NCBI RefSeq assembly: GCF_021325795.1
Contig: NZ_JAHPZX010000004.1
Span: 682,001-746,000, forward strand
Reading direction: 5' to 3'
DNA length: 64,000 nucleotides
DNA from: Bordetella sp. LUAb4
Lineage (GTDB): Bacteria; Pseudomonadota; Gammaproteobacteria; Burkholderiales; Burkholderiaceae_B
The notes under the pieces were generated by a model. It did no database searches, had not been told where the DNA came from, and was given only the letters and a program-made list of their open reading frames with translations. The translations under genes and the position numbers were made by a program. Shown here one piece after another: positions 53,799 to 62,467 of this stretch; position 1 is the stretch's first letter, and each line of letters begins with the position of its first letter.

Positions 53799-54550
53799 CG
53801 CCGGGTCAATTGATTGTTGCGTATCACGGCTGCGATGCAACCACCCGGGATGATCTGGTGTCTGGCCGCTTGCTCACGCTGAACCCGAGTCGGAACCGCT
53901 ATGACTGGCTGGGAGAAGGAATCTACTTTTTCGAGGGCGATATCGACCGGGCCTTGATGTTTGCGCACAACTCGCACCAGAATCCGCGGAAGATGTACAC
54001 GCGCCGGGCAATCGGCACCCCGGCGGTTGTCGGGGCCGCGCTGTGCATCAAGCATTGCCTGGATATGACGACGCAATGGGGCGTCAAGATCTTTTGCGGC
54101 GCGCTTCATGAATTGACCGACGCACTAGAGCGTGAGGGGCTTCCCCAACCTACGAATGAAGCCGTGGATGCCGCCGACCAGGACATTTTGCTACGCAACC
54201 TCGACGCTGCGGTATTCAACGTCATTCGCAAGGCGAACTTCGGGACTGGAATGGAAGCTGTTCAAGCCGTCCGCGGCGCGTTCCATCAGGGAAAGGAACT
54301 CGCGCCTCGATCAGGATTCCGGCATAACAGCCATATCCAGATTGCCGTACGTGACCCCGCTTGCATCGTGGGGTGGTTTCTGCCGCCAGGCGTGGAGCAG
54401 CTTTCTGAGGAAGCCTATAGCAAGGCGCGGGAGTCCCGGAAAAAAATCGAATCCGACCGCAAACCTCGCAGGCGAGCGACATTGAGGGCGGGATGCAGGC
54501 TGGCGATTCGATCGCCTTCGCTGTCGATGCAGGTCAAGAAAACGCACTGA
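53795..54550 (+). CDS. ADP-ribosyltransferase-like protein, candidate toxin
   Basis: A 251-residue protein with features of the PARP-like/H-Y-type ADP-ribosyltransferase fold: VAYHGCD (H of HG motif, residue 11) and WLGEGIYFFEGD (Y of GxGIYF, about 44), then RALMFAHNSHQNPR and a late strand SHIQIAVRDPACIVGWFLPPG. The usual third catalytic Glu is not obvious; Gln stands in the late strand. The C-terminal 40 residues are basic and probably unstructured. It is coupled by a 4-base overlap to the small basic gene. A toxin-antitoxin or phage-defence role is a guess from layout. GC is lower than in surrounding genes. Confidence 0.6.
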   Translation: MTPGQLIVAYHGCDATTRDDLVSGRLLTLNPSRNRYDWLGEGIYFFEGDIDRALMFAHNSHQNPRKMYTRRAIGTPAVVGAALCIKHCLDMTTQWGVKIFCGALHELTDALEREGLPQPTNEAVDAADQDILLRNLDAAVFNVIRKANFGTGMEAVQAVRGAFHQGKELAPRSGFRHNSHIQIAVRDPACIVGWFLPPGVEQLSEEAYSKARESRKKIESDRKPRRRATLRAGCRLAIRSPSLSMQVKKTH

Positions 54551-54635
54551 TACGCCGCAGGCCAAGCCTGCACGCCACGGGGCACGCGGATTCAGCCACT
54601 CGCTCCCAACCGCGGCCTCCGCGCACTGGTGTGCC

Positions 54636-54691
54636 ATCAGTGCCTTATCAGTGCCCCCATCCCACTGATTCACCCATCAGTGATTCACTGA
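54636..54691. repeat. Cluster of ATCAGTG/CACTGAT repeats
   Basis: Five copies of a 6-7-base element lie in 56 bases: ATCAGTG at 54636, 54647 and 54676, CACTGAT at 54663 and CACTGA at 54686. The last two form a perfect palindrome TCAGTGA-T-TCACTGA (54677-54691). This is in the 364-base gap between the toxin-like gene and a LysE exporter, where I see no gene. It resembles an operator cluster; the binding protein is unknown. Confidence 0.55.
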
Positions 54692-54914
54692 CCTTCTGCG
54701 GCGATCACGGGCCGTCCTGGCCCGACCGCAAAATCCTTTTCCCTCTTGGGTGCGAACTAATCGCACGCCCTGGTTACCCACACGCGTTGGCGGCGAGTGG
54801 GCGCGGATGGCGATCGCGTGTTTCTGGCCGCGGTGGTGGTGATTCCTCTCTGGCGAGATCACGGCTGCCCGGGGCAACGCCGTCGTCATACCCAGCCAAG
54901 AGGAAGCAAAGAGA

Positions 54915-55538
54915 ATGTCAATCGAACTCTGGATTGCCTTCGTCGCCACGTCGGCGGTACTGCTGGTCATTCCCGGCCCGACAGTACTCACCATCATCAG
55001 CTACTCGATCTCGCATGGTCGACGCGTCAATGCGCCCTTGGTGACCGCCGTGGCCCTGGGCGACTCCACCGGCCTGACCTTGTCCCTGCTGGGCTTGGGC
55101 GCATTGCTGGCCGCTTCGCCGTTCTGGTTCACGGTGCTCAAGTACGCGGGGGGACTTTATCTTCTGTACCTCGGCTACCGCTTATTGCGTGCCGGCGCGT
55201 TGCCTGCGAACCTGGGGAGCGCCTGTCGCGAGGAAACGCGCTGGAAATTGAGCTTGAACACCTATCTGGTGACCGCGCTCAATCCCCAGGCCATCGTCTT
55301 CTTCGTCGCCTTCCTGCCCCAATTCGTCGATCCGGATGGCAATGTGAGCCGCCAACTGTGGACGCTGGCCCTGACCTTCATCGTCATGGGCATGATGAAC
55401 TCCGCGTTCTACGCCATCTTCGCCAGCTCCGCCCGCCGCTTCCTGACCACCCGTCGGGCACAACGCCTGTTCCAGATCTCCGGCGGCGGCCTCCTCGCCG
55501 CCTTCGGCATCTGCGCCCTGCTGGCGCAGCAGACGTGA
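54915..55538 (+). CDS. LysE-family amino-acid exporter (copy 1)
   Basis: A 207-residue LysE/RhtB exporter with five or six helices; LVIPGPTVLTIISYSISHGR is the family signature near residue 20, followed by KYAGGLYLLYLGYRLLRAG and LNPQAIVFFVAFLPQFVD. It is highly similar along its whole length to the protein at 56219, so the two are a recent duplication around an acetyltransferase gene. Substrate unknown. Confidence 0.92.
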   Translation: MSIELWIAFVATSAVLLVIPGPTVLTIISYSISHGRRVNAPLVTAVALGDSTGLTLSLLGLGALLAASPFWFTVLKYAGGLYLLYLGYRLLRAGALPANLGSACREETRWKLSLNTYLVTALNPQAIVFFVAFLPQFVDPDGNVSRQLWTLALTFIVMGMMNSAFYAIFASSARRFLTTRRAQRLFQISGGGLLAAFGICALLAQQT

Positions 55539-55657
55539 CGGCGCAGACATGAAGGCGCAGAAGTGAAGAAACAGACGTAAACGCCCGAAGACGCCCGTTC
55601 GACAGTCCGAGTGCGCCCGGCCACAATGCTTGCTGACGCCACCCGATGGAATTAGCC

Positions 55658-56188
55658 ATGCGCCCCCTCGCCGCCGATATCCGGATCGAATCCGATCGAC
55701 TGGTCCTCAAACCATTCAGCGCAGCCGACGCGGACGAAGCGTACGCCTGCATCACGCCGACGCTCACCCGTTACATGACCTGGGATCCGCCCGCCAGCCG
55801 TGCGGAATACGACAGCGTATGGCGGGACACCTGGGGGCCGGCGCTGGCAGCGGGAACCGACGTGATCTTCGTCGTGCGCCGACGTGAAGACGGTGAATTC
55901 CAAGGCGTGGTGGGCATCCAGCACATCACGGATGGCAGCGCCGAAATCGGCATCTGGATGCGCGAAGACCGCCATGGGCAAGGCACAGGCCGCGCGGCAG
56001 CCCACTTGGCCGCGCAATGGGCGAACAGCGATTTAGGCATCACGCATTTCACCTACCCGGTCGCCGAGCAAAATACCGCGAGCCGACGAATCGCCGAAAG
56101 TTTGGGCGGCGTCGTTGCCGAGCAGCGCAATACGCCCAAGTATGCGGGCGTCGTGTATCACATCGCGATGCCGGCTACACTTCGGTGA
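55658..56188 (+). CDS. GNAT-family N-acetyltransferase (RimJ/RimL-like)
   Basis: A 176-residue acetyltransferase of the RimJ/RimL type: RIESDRLVLKPFSAADADEAY, GVVGIQHITDGSAEIGIWM, and REDRHGQGTGRAAAHLAAQWA followed by PVAEQNTASRRIAESLGG. ATG 55658 is chosen because GGA lies 8 bases upstream; an ATG four codons earlier is also possible. It is enclosed by two LysE exporters, so detoxification or export of an amino compound is possible. Confidence 0.88.
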   Translation: MRPLAADIRIESDRLVLKPFSAADADEAYACITPTLTRYMTWDPPASRAEYDSVWRDTWGPALAAGTDVIFVVRRREDGEFQGVVGIQHITDGSAEIGIWMREDRHGQGTGRAAAHLAAQWANSDLGITHFTYPVAEQNTASRRIAESLGGVVAEQRNTPKYAGVVYHIAMPATLR

Positions 56189-56218
56189 ACCATCAAGCAC
56201 CGATCAAGGAGCCAGCGG

Positions 56219-56845
56219 ATGTCGATCGAATTATGGGCGGGGTTCGTTGCCGCTTCGGCGGTGCTGCTGGCCATTCCGGGGCCGACGATACTTACAGTGA
56301 TCAGCTACTCGATCTCGCATGGGCGCAAGGCGAATGTGCCCCTGGTGATGGCGGTGGCGCTGGGCGATTCGACAGCATTGTTGCTGTCGCTGCTGGGATT
56401 GGGAGCGCTGCTCGCAACATCGGCCTTCTGGTTCTCCATCGTCAAATACGCGGGCGGGCTTTATCTGCTTTACCTGGGGCTGAAGCTGCTGCGCGCCGGT
56501 GTAGCGCCCAGTGAACCGATGCAGGCGCCACGCATGGACAGCCGCTGGAGGCTGTTCCTCAATACCTACCTGGTCACCGCGCTGAATCCCAAAGGCATCG
56601 TCTTCTTCGTCGCCTTCCTGCCGCAATTCGTCGACGCCAAGGGCAATGTCACCCATCAGCTCTTGGTGCTGGCCCTGACGTTCGTCACCATGGCCGCCCT
56701 CAATGCCACGCTGTATGCCGTCTTCGCGAACTCGGCACGACGCCTGTTGGCGACGCGCCGCGCGCAACGCGGATTTCATCTGGCCGGAGGCACGCTGCTG
56801 TCCGCCGCGGGTATCTGGGCCTTGCTGGCAAAGAAACCCGTTTGA
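56219..56845 (+). CDS. LysE-family amino-acid exporter (copy 2)
   Basis: A 208-residue LysE/RhtB exporter with LAIPGPTILTVISYSISHGR, KYAGGLYLLYLGLKLLRAG and LNPKGIVFFVAFLPQFVD. Nearly every block of copy 1 is repeated with conservative changes. It lies 30 bases after the acetyltransferase gene, probably in one transcript with it. Converges with the IclR gene. Confidence 0.92.
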   Translation: MSIELWAGFVAASAVLLAIPGPTILTVISYSISHGRKANVPLVMAVALGDSTALLLSLLGLGALLATSAFWFSIVKYAGGLYLLYLGLKLLRAGVAPSEPMQAPRMDSRWRLFLNTYLVTALNPKGIVFFVAFLPQFVDAKGNVTHQLLVLALTFVTMAALNATLYAVFANSARRLLATRRAQRGFHLAGGTLLSAAGIWALLAKKPV

Positions 56846-56862
56846 GACCTGCCCGCCGCCCC

Positions 56863-57627
56863 TCAACTATGCTTGCCCACCGCCCGCGCCGCGCGGATGA
56901 CCAGCGGCCCCAGTTCCTCACGGGCCCGAGCCAATGACCATCTCGGCTTCGGCACCGATATGTTCACCGCCCCTATCGCGGCACCCTGGTCGTCCTGAAT
57001 GACGGCGGCGACATTCAGATCGCCAGGGAAATACTCTTCGTCCGCATAGGCGTAATGATCGCGCCGTGCCTCATCGATCAATACCCGCAAGGCCGCCACA
57101 TCCGTCGTGGTCTGAGGGGTGTGCTTGATACGCGCCACCTCCCGCAGCTTGCGCTCCAGGTCGGCCGGCGGAAGCTGCGCCCATAATGCTCGTCCGGACG
57201 CCGAGGCCACGCAGGGAATCCTTGCCCCCGCCGGCAAATACACCGGAATGTGCCGCGCCGGCGCCACGCGCATGACGAAGACCATATTGTCCTCGCCATC
57301 CGGCACCGCCAGGTTGACGATCTCCCCGCATTCCTGATTCACCTGATGCAGCACCGAGTGGGCATTCTGGAACAGCGGCTGGCGATAGAGGTAGCTATAC
57401 CCCAAGCCCACGGCCTTGACCGTCACGCTGTAGCGCTTGCTGCGCGGATCCCGATACAGATAGCCCGTCTGCTCCAGCGTGTAAGCCACACGCTGCGCCG
57501 ATCCCAGCGTGATGCCGTTCTCCCGCGCGATTTCCTGCATGCTCAATGACGCATGCGCGCGAAAGGATTGCAGCACCGCCAGGCCTTTTTCCAAGGATTG
57601 GATCATCAGGGCAGAAGACTCGGACAT
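56863..57627 (-). CDS. IclR-family transcriptional regulator
   Basis: A 254-residue regulator. Residues about 8-70 form the winged helix (QSLEKGLAVLQSFRAHASLS...GITLGSAQRVAYTLEQTGYL); the rest is the effector domain with IPCVASASGRALWAQLP and AAVIQDDQGAAIGAVNISVP. It is divergent from the FAD-oxidoreductase gene, with a long inverted repeat in the gap, and is the likely regulator of the cluster to the right. Effector unknown. Confidence 0.93.
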   Translation of the reverse strand: MSESSALMIQSLEKGLAVLQSFRAHASLSMQEIARENGITLGSAQRVAYTLEQTGYLYRDPRSKRYSVTVKAVGLGYSYLYRQPLFQNAHSVLHQVNQECGEIVNLAVPDGEDNMVFVMRVAPARHIPVYLPAGARIPCVASASGRALWAQLPPADLERKLREVARIKHTPQTTTDVAALRVLIDEARRDHYAYADEEYFPGDLNVAAVIQDDQGAAIGAVNISVPKPRWSLARAREELGPLVIRAARAVGKHS

Positions 57628-57739
57628 GGCATTTCCTGAAACTTGAAAGCGAGCATCCCTAAGGCCCATAACCCCACCACCTAGGGAAACCCTTACGTTG
57701 TTGCGTTCGCCGACGCGCAGTATAAGTACGCCAATCGAC

Positions 57740-57774
57740 TATCGCTATTCGTATTTAATTATCGAACAGCGATA
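57740..57774. promoter_or_regulatory. Long inverted repeat, candidate IclR operator
   Basis: TATCGCTATTCG and CGAACAGCGATA are 12-base arms matching at 11 positions around an 11-base AT-only centre. It ends 18 bases before the oxidoreductase ATG and lies about 113 bases from the IclR start. Position and symmetry fit a regulator site controlling the cluster. Confidence 0.55.
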
Positions 57775-57792
57775 ACACCACAAAACGACACG

Positions 57793-59100
57793 ATGACGCA
57801 AGCGCCGCCCACCCATTCCACAAATCCGCCAGCCGCCTCCCCTCGCCTGCCCATCGCGGTGGACGTCGCCATCATCGGCGGCGGCATCATCGGCATCAGT
57901 ACCGCCTATGCCCTGGCCCGCGCCGGCGTACGCGTGGCGGTGTTCGAGAAAGGCACCCTGGCCTGCGAGCAGTCCTCGCGCAATTGGGGCTGGGTCCGCA
58001 CCCTGGGCCGCGACTTGCCCGAAGTTCCGCTGGCCCTGCGGTCCAACCAGCTGTGGCATGAAATCCAGTCCCTCACCGACGTCGGCTTCCGCCGCAGCGG
58101 CATGCTCTATCTGCAGGAAAGCCAGGACGACGCGGCCGGCCACCAGGCCTGGATGGATGGCGCCAAGACCTACGGCATCGACGCCCGCCTGCTGGACCGC
58201 CGCGCCGCCCGCCAACTGTTGCCGGCGTCGCAGCGCAACTGGACGGGCGCCATGTACAGCCCCACCGACGGCGTGGCCGAACCGCAATTGGCCACGGCCG
58301 CCATCGCCGCCCTGACCCGCGCCGCCGGCGGCCTGGTGTACGAAGGCTGTGCCGTGCGTGGCATCGAACGCAGCGCGGGCCGCGTGTCCGCCCTGGTCAC
58401 GGAACGCGGCACGGTCGCCACGCAGGCGGTGCTGGTCGCGGCCGGCGCCTGGTCGCGACTGTTTTGCGGCAACCTGGGCGCCGACTTCCCCCAGCTCAAG
58501 GTACGCGGCTCGGTGCTGCGCACGCGCCCTTTCGATGCTGGCCTGGACACCGCGGTCAACGGCAAGGACTTCACCTGCCGCAAGCGCGCCGACGGCGGCT
58601 ACACCGTATCGCAGTTCGGCGCGTCCATGGCGGACATCGTGCCGGACAGCTTCCGCCTGATGCGCCATTTCCTGCGTGCCTGGATGAGCAATCACAACTT
58701 CGTGCGCCTGCGATTCGGCAAGCGCTTCTTCGAGGAATGGTCCCTGCCGCGCCACTTCAGCGCGGACCGCGTATCGCCTTTCGAACTGCACCGGGTGCTC
58801 GACCCGCAGCCCTCGCGCAACGGCATCGCCCAGGCGTGGGAGCGCCTGCGGCATGCCTTTCCCGTATTTCAGGACGCACAGATCGCCCGCTCCTGGGCCG
58901 GCTACATCGACGTGACACCGGACGCCATGCCGGTCATGGATCAGGTGCCCGGCCTGCCCGGGCTGTATCTGGCTTCCGGTTTTTCCGGCCACGGCTTCGG
59001 CATCGGTCCCGCCGCCGGCGAAGCGATGGCGCAACTGATCCGCGGGCTTACCCCCAGCGTGGACATGTACCCCTTTCGCTTCGACCGCTACGGCACTTGA
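57793..59100 (+). CDS. FAD-dependent D-amino-acid-dehydrogenase-like oxidoreductase
   Basis: A 435-residue DAO-family flavoprotein. The FAD dinucleotide-binding motif VAIIGGGIIGISTAYALARAG lies at about residue 28; the family's closing segment YLASGFSGHGFGIGPAAGEAM is near the C-terminus. Relatives oxidise glycine, sarcosine or D-amino acids. It is first in a unit with a dipeptidase, two Bug receptors and a Ggt homologue. Substrate cannot be told from sequence. Confidence 0.9.
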   Translation: MTQAPPTHSTNPPAASPRLPIAVDVAIIGGGIIGISTAYALARAGVRVAVFEKGTLACEQSSRNWGWVRTLGRDLPEVPLALRSNQLWHEIQSLTDVGFRRSGMLYLQESQDDAAGHQAWMDGAKTYGIDARLLDRRAARQLLPASQRNWTGAMYSPTDGVAEPQLATAAIAALTRAAGGLVYEGCAVRGIERSAGRVSALVTERGTVATQAVLVAAGAWSRLFCGNLGADFPQLKVRGSVLRTRPFDAGLDTAVNGKDFTCRKRADGGYTVSQFGASMADIVPDSFRLMRHFLRAWMSNHNFVRLRFGKRFFEEWSLPRHFSADRVSPFELHRVLDPQPSRNGIAQAWERLRHAFPVFQDAQIARSWAGYIDVTPDAMPVMDQVPGLPGLYLASGFSGHGFGIGPAAGEAMAQLIRGLTPSVDMYPFRFDRYGT

Positions 59101-59174
59101 CGCCAACGGCGACCGAACAGACCGACCCAATCAGCCAAGAACCCCATTCGACCATCCAAGCAAAGGAACATCAC

Positions 59175-60245
59175 ATGGACAGCCACAGCGCCGATCTGCA
59201 TCGCCGCGCCACCATCATCGATGGCCTGGTTTTCTTCAGCGACGGCAGTACGCGCGACATGCTCGCCGGCGGCGTCAGCGCGATCAACGTCACCGTCAGC
59301 GACATGGGCGCGGATTTCGAGCAGGCATTGAAGGACGCCATGGTATGGCGCCAGCGCTGTGCCGCGCCGGACAGCCCGTGGCTGCTAGTGGAGTGCGCCG
59401 ACGACATCGCCCGCGCCAAGCAGACCGGCAAGCTGGGCCTGATCATGGGCTGGCAAAACGGCAAGCCCCTGGGCGACCAGGTCGACCGCCTGGCCCTGTT
59501 CCACACATTGGGCATCCGCGTGATTCAACTGACCTATAACGAAGCCAATCTGCTGGGCGACGGCTGCCTGGAAAAGCGCAACGCCGGCTTGAGCGACCTG
59601 GGCGTGAAGATGGTCGAGGAGATGAACCGCATCGGCATCGCCATCGACCTCAGCCACTGCGCGCCGCAGACCTGCCTGGACAGCGCGCGCCTCAGCCGCA
59701 AGCCGGTCTTCCTGACGCATGCCAACGCCAATGCGGTGATCAAGCGCCCGCGCAATAAATCCGACGAGGTGATCAAGGCCGTGGCCGCTACCGGCGGCGT
59801 CATCGGCTGCAGCATCCACGCTTACCTGAGCTGGCGCGGCGATCCCCGCCAGCAGCCGCTGCTGGCCGATTTCGTGGCCAACGTGAAGTACATCGGCGAG
59901 TTGGTCGGCTATGAGCATGTGGGCATCGGCACCGACTTCCCCTCGGTCGACACCTACGAAGCCGTGCGCCATGTGATGGTGATGTCGCGCACCAAATACG
60001 CCAAGTCGGGCGGCGACTTCTCCGACGCCTTCGGCGACGTCATGGAAGCGCGCTATCCCGTGGAAACGCCTACGCCCGCGCACTTCTCCGCCTTCACCGA
60101 AGCACTGCACCAGGCCGGCCTGTCCGACAGCCAGATCCTGGGCGTGCTGGGCGGTAACTTCCAGCGCGCGCTGGCGCAGGCCTGGGCCGCGGATGGGGCT
60201 CAGGCGGGGGTTACAGCCGGGAGCACTGGCAGGGTTGCGGCTTAA
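59175..60245 (+). CDS. Membrane dipeptidase (peptidase M19) family protein
   Basis: A 356-residue metallopeptidase of the renal dipeptidase family that hydrolyses dipeptides, including those with a C-terminal D-residue. Seen here: IIMGWQNGKPLGDQVDRLALF, GIRVIQLTYNEANLLGDGCLE, IAIDLSHCAPQTCLDSARLS and FLTHANANAV (metal-site regions), then VGIGTDFPSVD. The usual N-terminal HxD reads DGLVFF, so the first zinc ligands are not in place and activity may differ from classical M19 enzymes. ATG 59175 has AAGGA about 9 bases before it. Confidence 0.85.
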   Translation: MDSHSADLHRRATIIDGLVFFSDGSTRDMLAGGVSAINVTVSDMGADFEQALKDAMVWRQRCAAPDSPWLLVECADDIARAKQTGKLGLIMGWQNGKPLGDQVDRLALFHTLGIRVIQLTYNEANLLGDGCLEKRNAGLSDLGVKMVEEMNRIGIAIDLSHCAPQTCLDSARLSRKPVFLTHANANAVIKRPRNKSDEVIKAVAATGGVIGCSIHAYLSWRGDPRQQPLLADFVANVKYIGELVGYEHVGIGTDFPSVDTYEAVRHVMVMSRTKYAKSGGDFSDAFGDVMEARYPVETPTPAHFSAFTEALHQAGLSDSQILGVLGGNFQRALAQAWAADGAQAGVTAGSTGRVAA

Positions 60246-60250
60246 AAGCC

Positions 60251-60352
60251 GGCTTGAACATATTCGGATCGAACATCGTCGGCTTGAACATCGTCGGCTT
60301 GAACATCATTGGCTTGAACATCGTCGGCTTGAGCCTCGGCCTGAACATCGCG
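60251..60352 (+). repeat. 15-bp tandem repeat GGCTTGAACATCGTC
   Basis: Five units of 15 bases (60251-60325), a 12-base shortened unit and a last 15-base unit make up most of the 116-base gap between the dipeptidase and a Bug gene. Two central units are identical to GGCTTGAACATCGTC. In one frame it would encode NIVGL repeats joined to the Bug protein, but a proper start with ribosome site lies after the tract. Confidence 0.85.
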
Positions 60353-60361
60353 GAAATCATC

Positions 60362-61381
60362 ATGACCAAACTGACCAACGTTATCGCACGCCTGCTTCAG
60401 CTACATCGCCCGCCCCTGGCCTACGCCGCCTGCGCCGCCACGCTGACGGCCGCCGCCGTCCTGGCCCCCGCCACCGCCCGCGCGGCGGATGCCTACCCCG
60501 CCTATCCCGTGCACATCGTCGTGCCCTACCAGGCCGGCGGCTCCACCGATATCGTCATCCGCAAGTTCGCCGAACTGGCCGCGCCCAAGCTGGGCCAACC
60601 CATCATCATCGAAAACCGCGGCGGCGCGGGCGCCACGCTCGGCGCGCGCGCCATCAAGACGGCGCGGCCCGACGGCTACATGCTGGCCATCCTGCCCAGC
60701 CCGGTATTCCGCATGCCGCACATCCAGGACATGGGCTACGACCCCGTGCACGACTTTACCTACATCATGATGCTGAGCGGCTACACGCTGGGCGTCGCCG
60801 TGCCCACCCATTCGCCCTACAAGACCTGGGCGGATTTCATCAGCTACGCCAAGTCGCATCCGAACGACGTCACCTACGGCACGGCCAGCGTGGGCAGCGC
60901 ATCCAACGTCATGATGGAAGACATTGCCACCCGCAACGGCGTGACGTGGCGCCACATCCCGTACAAGGGTGAATCCGACGTGCTGACCGCGGTCATGGGT
61001 GGCCAGGTGACGGCGTATGCGGGTTCCACCACGGTGCAACCGCTGGTGCAGGCCGGCAAGATGCGCATGCTGGTGACGTGGGGCGAGCAGCGCAGCGCGC
61101 AGTATCCGGAAACGCCCACCTTGCACGAGCTGGACGGCACGCCGCCGGCCAATGCCCCCTTCGGCATCGCCGGCCCCAAGGACATGCCTCCCGCGGTCGT
61201 CGCCAAACTGCAGACCGTGCTCAAGCAGGTCGCCGAGACGGATGCGTTCAAGCAGATCCTGACGCAGTACGGGCAGGAACTGGTCTATATGGACGGCAAG
61301 GACTACGCTGCCTACGCAGCCAAACAGTACCAGCTGGAAGCGGAGATCGTCCGCAAGCTGGGACTGGCAGCGAACAAGTAA
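60362..61381 (+). CDS. Bug-family (TctC-like) receptor
   Basis: A 339-residue receptor. ATG 60362 follows GGAA at a spacing of about 7 and opens a signal peptide ending TARAADAYPA. Motifs: YPVHIVVPYQAGGSTDIVIRK, IIIENRGGAGATLGARAIK, PDGYMLA and IPYKGESDVLTAVMGG. It would feed the peptide/amino-acid cluster. A frame extension to 60254 through the 15-bp repeat is judged non-coding. Confidence 0.92.
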   Translation: MTKLTNVIARLLQLHRPPLAYAACAATLTAAAVLAPATARAADAYPAYPVHIVVPYQAGGSTDIVIRKFAELAAPKLGQPIIIENRGGAGATLGARAIKTARPDGYMLAILPSPVFRMPHIQDMGYDPVHDFTYIMMLSGYTLGVAVPTHSPYKTWADFISYAKSHPNDVTYGTASVGSASNVMMEDIATRNGVTWRHIPYKGESDVLTAVMGGQVTAYAGSTTVQPLVQAGKMRMLVTWGEQRSAQYPETPTLHELDGTPPANAPFGIAGPKDMPPAVVAKLQTVLKQVAETDAFKQILTQYGQELVYMDGKDYAAYAAKQYQLEAEIVRKLGLAANK

Positions 61382-61411
61382 GGCCAGACCTGCAGCACCA
61401 AGGAGATCTCG

Positions 61412-62455
61412 ATGATTGCCTGTGTACTTGCATCGCTTTGCCGGCGCAACCCCAGCCGTCGCCGCACCCTGCATCTGGCAGCCGCCGCGCTGTCAGCGTG
61501 CATCGCTAGCGCCATCCTGCCGCGCCCCGCCCACGCGGCGGACGCCGACACCAAAGGATGGCCCGACAAGCCGATACGCATGATCGTCGGCTATCCCCCG
61601 GGCGGCGGCACGGATACGGTGGCGCGGGTGCTGGCGCAGCAGTTGGGCAAGGCCCTGAAGCAGTCCATCGTCGTGGAGAACCGCGCCGGCGCCAGCGGCA
61701 CCATCGCCACGCAACAGGTGATACGGTCCGAACCGGACGGTTATACCGTGCTGTTCGCCACCGCCTCGCCGCTGACCGGAGCACCGCTGACCGTCAAGGG
61801 TCTCACCTACGATCCCATGACCGACCTGATCCCGGTCACCCGCATCGGCGGCGGCCCCTTCATCCTGGTCGCCAATCCGCAATTCCCGCCCAATACCCTG
61901 CCTGAACTGATCGCCTACGCCAAAGCGCATCCCGGCGATGTCAACTACGCGTCGCCCGGCACCATGACGGCCAATTTCTTCTTCTCGGAATTGCTCAACA
62001 TGCAGGCCGGCATCAAAACCACCCATGTGCCCTACAAAGGCAGCGCGGCGCTGCTCAACGACGTCATGGCGGGACAGGTGCAATACACCCTGGACACTCC
62101 CGGCACCACGCTGCCGCTGATCCATACCGGCAAACTCAAGGCCCTGGCCATCTTCAGCGACACACGGCTGGCGCGCGCACCGGATATTCCCACCGCCAAG
62201 GAATCCGGCTTCCCAGACCTGGTCGGCGGTTCCTGGTATGGACTGCTGCTGCCCAAGGGCACACCGCCGGCCATCGTCGACGCGCTGTATCAGGCCACCA
62301 AGACAGCGCTGTCGGGCGAGGACGTGCGCCGCGCCATGGAGGCCCGCGATGTCATTGTCGAAGGCAGTTCGCCGGACCAGTTTCGTCAGTACCTGCAGGC
62401 GGAATTCAAGCGCTGGAAAGGTGTGACGGAGAAACTAGGCATCGAGCCGCAATAA
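61412..62455 (+). CDS. Bug-family (TctC-like) receptor, second copy in cluster
   Basis: A 347-residue receptor with a long signal region (RRRTLHLAAAALSACIASAI, cleaved near AHAAD). Motifs: WPDKPIRMIVGYPPGGGTDTVARVL, IVVENRAGASGTIATQQVI, PDGYTVLFA and VPYKGSAALLNDVMAG. AAGGAG lies about 8 bases before the ATG. It is only distantly similar to the neighbour at 60362, so the cluster can sense or bind two ligands. Confidence 0.92.
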   Translation: MIACVLASLCRRNPSRRRTLHLAAAALSACIASAILPRPAHAADADTKGWPDKPIRMIVGYPPGGGTDTVARVLAQQLGKALKQSIVVENRAGASGTIATQQVIRSEPDGYTVLFATASPLTGAPLTVKGLTYDPMTDLIPVTRIGGGPFILVANPQFPPNTLPELIAYAKAHPGDVNYASPGTMTANFFFSELLNMQAGIKTTHVPYKGSAALLNDVMAGQVQYTLDTPGTTLPLIHTGKLKALAIFSDTRLARAPDIPTAKESGFPDLVGGSWYGLLLPKGTPPAIVDALYQATKTALSGEDVRRAMEARDVIVEGSSPDQFRQYLQAEFKRWKGVTEKLGIEPQ

Positions 62456-62467
62456 CAGGAGCCACCC

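Noticed and set aside
60254-60361. Upstream extension of the Bug gene encoding NIVGL repeats
   Set aside because: A start with ribosome site and normal signal peptide lies at 60362; the extension would put repeats before the signal peptide.
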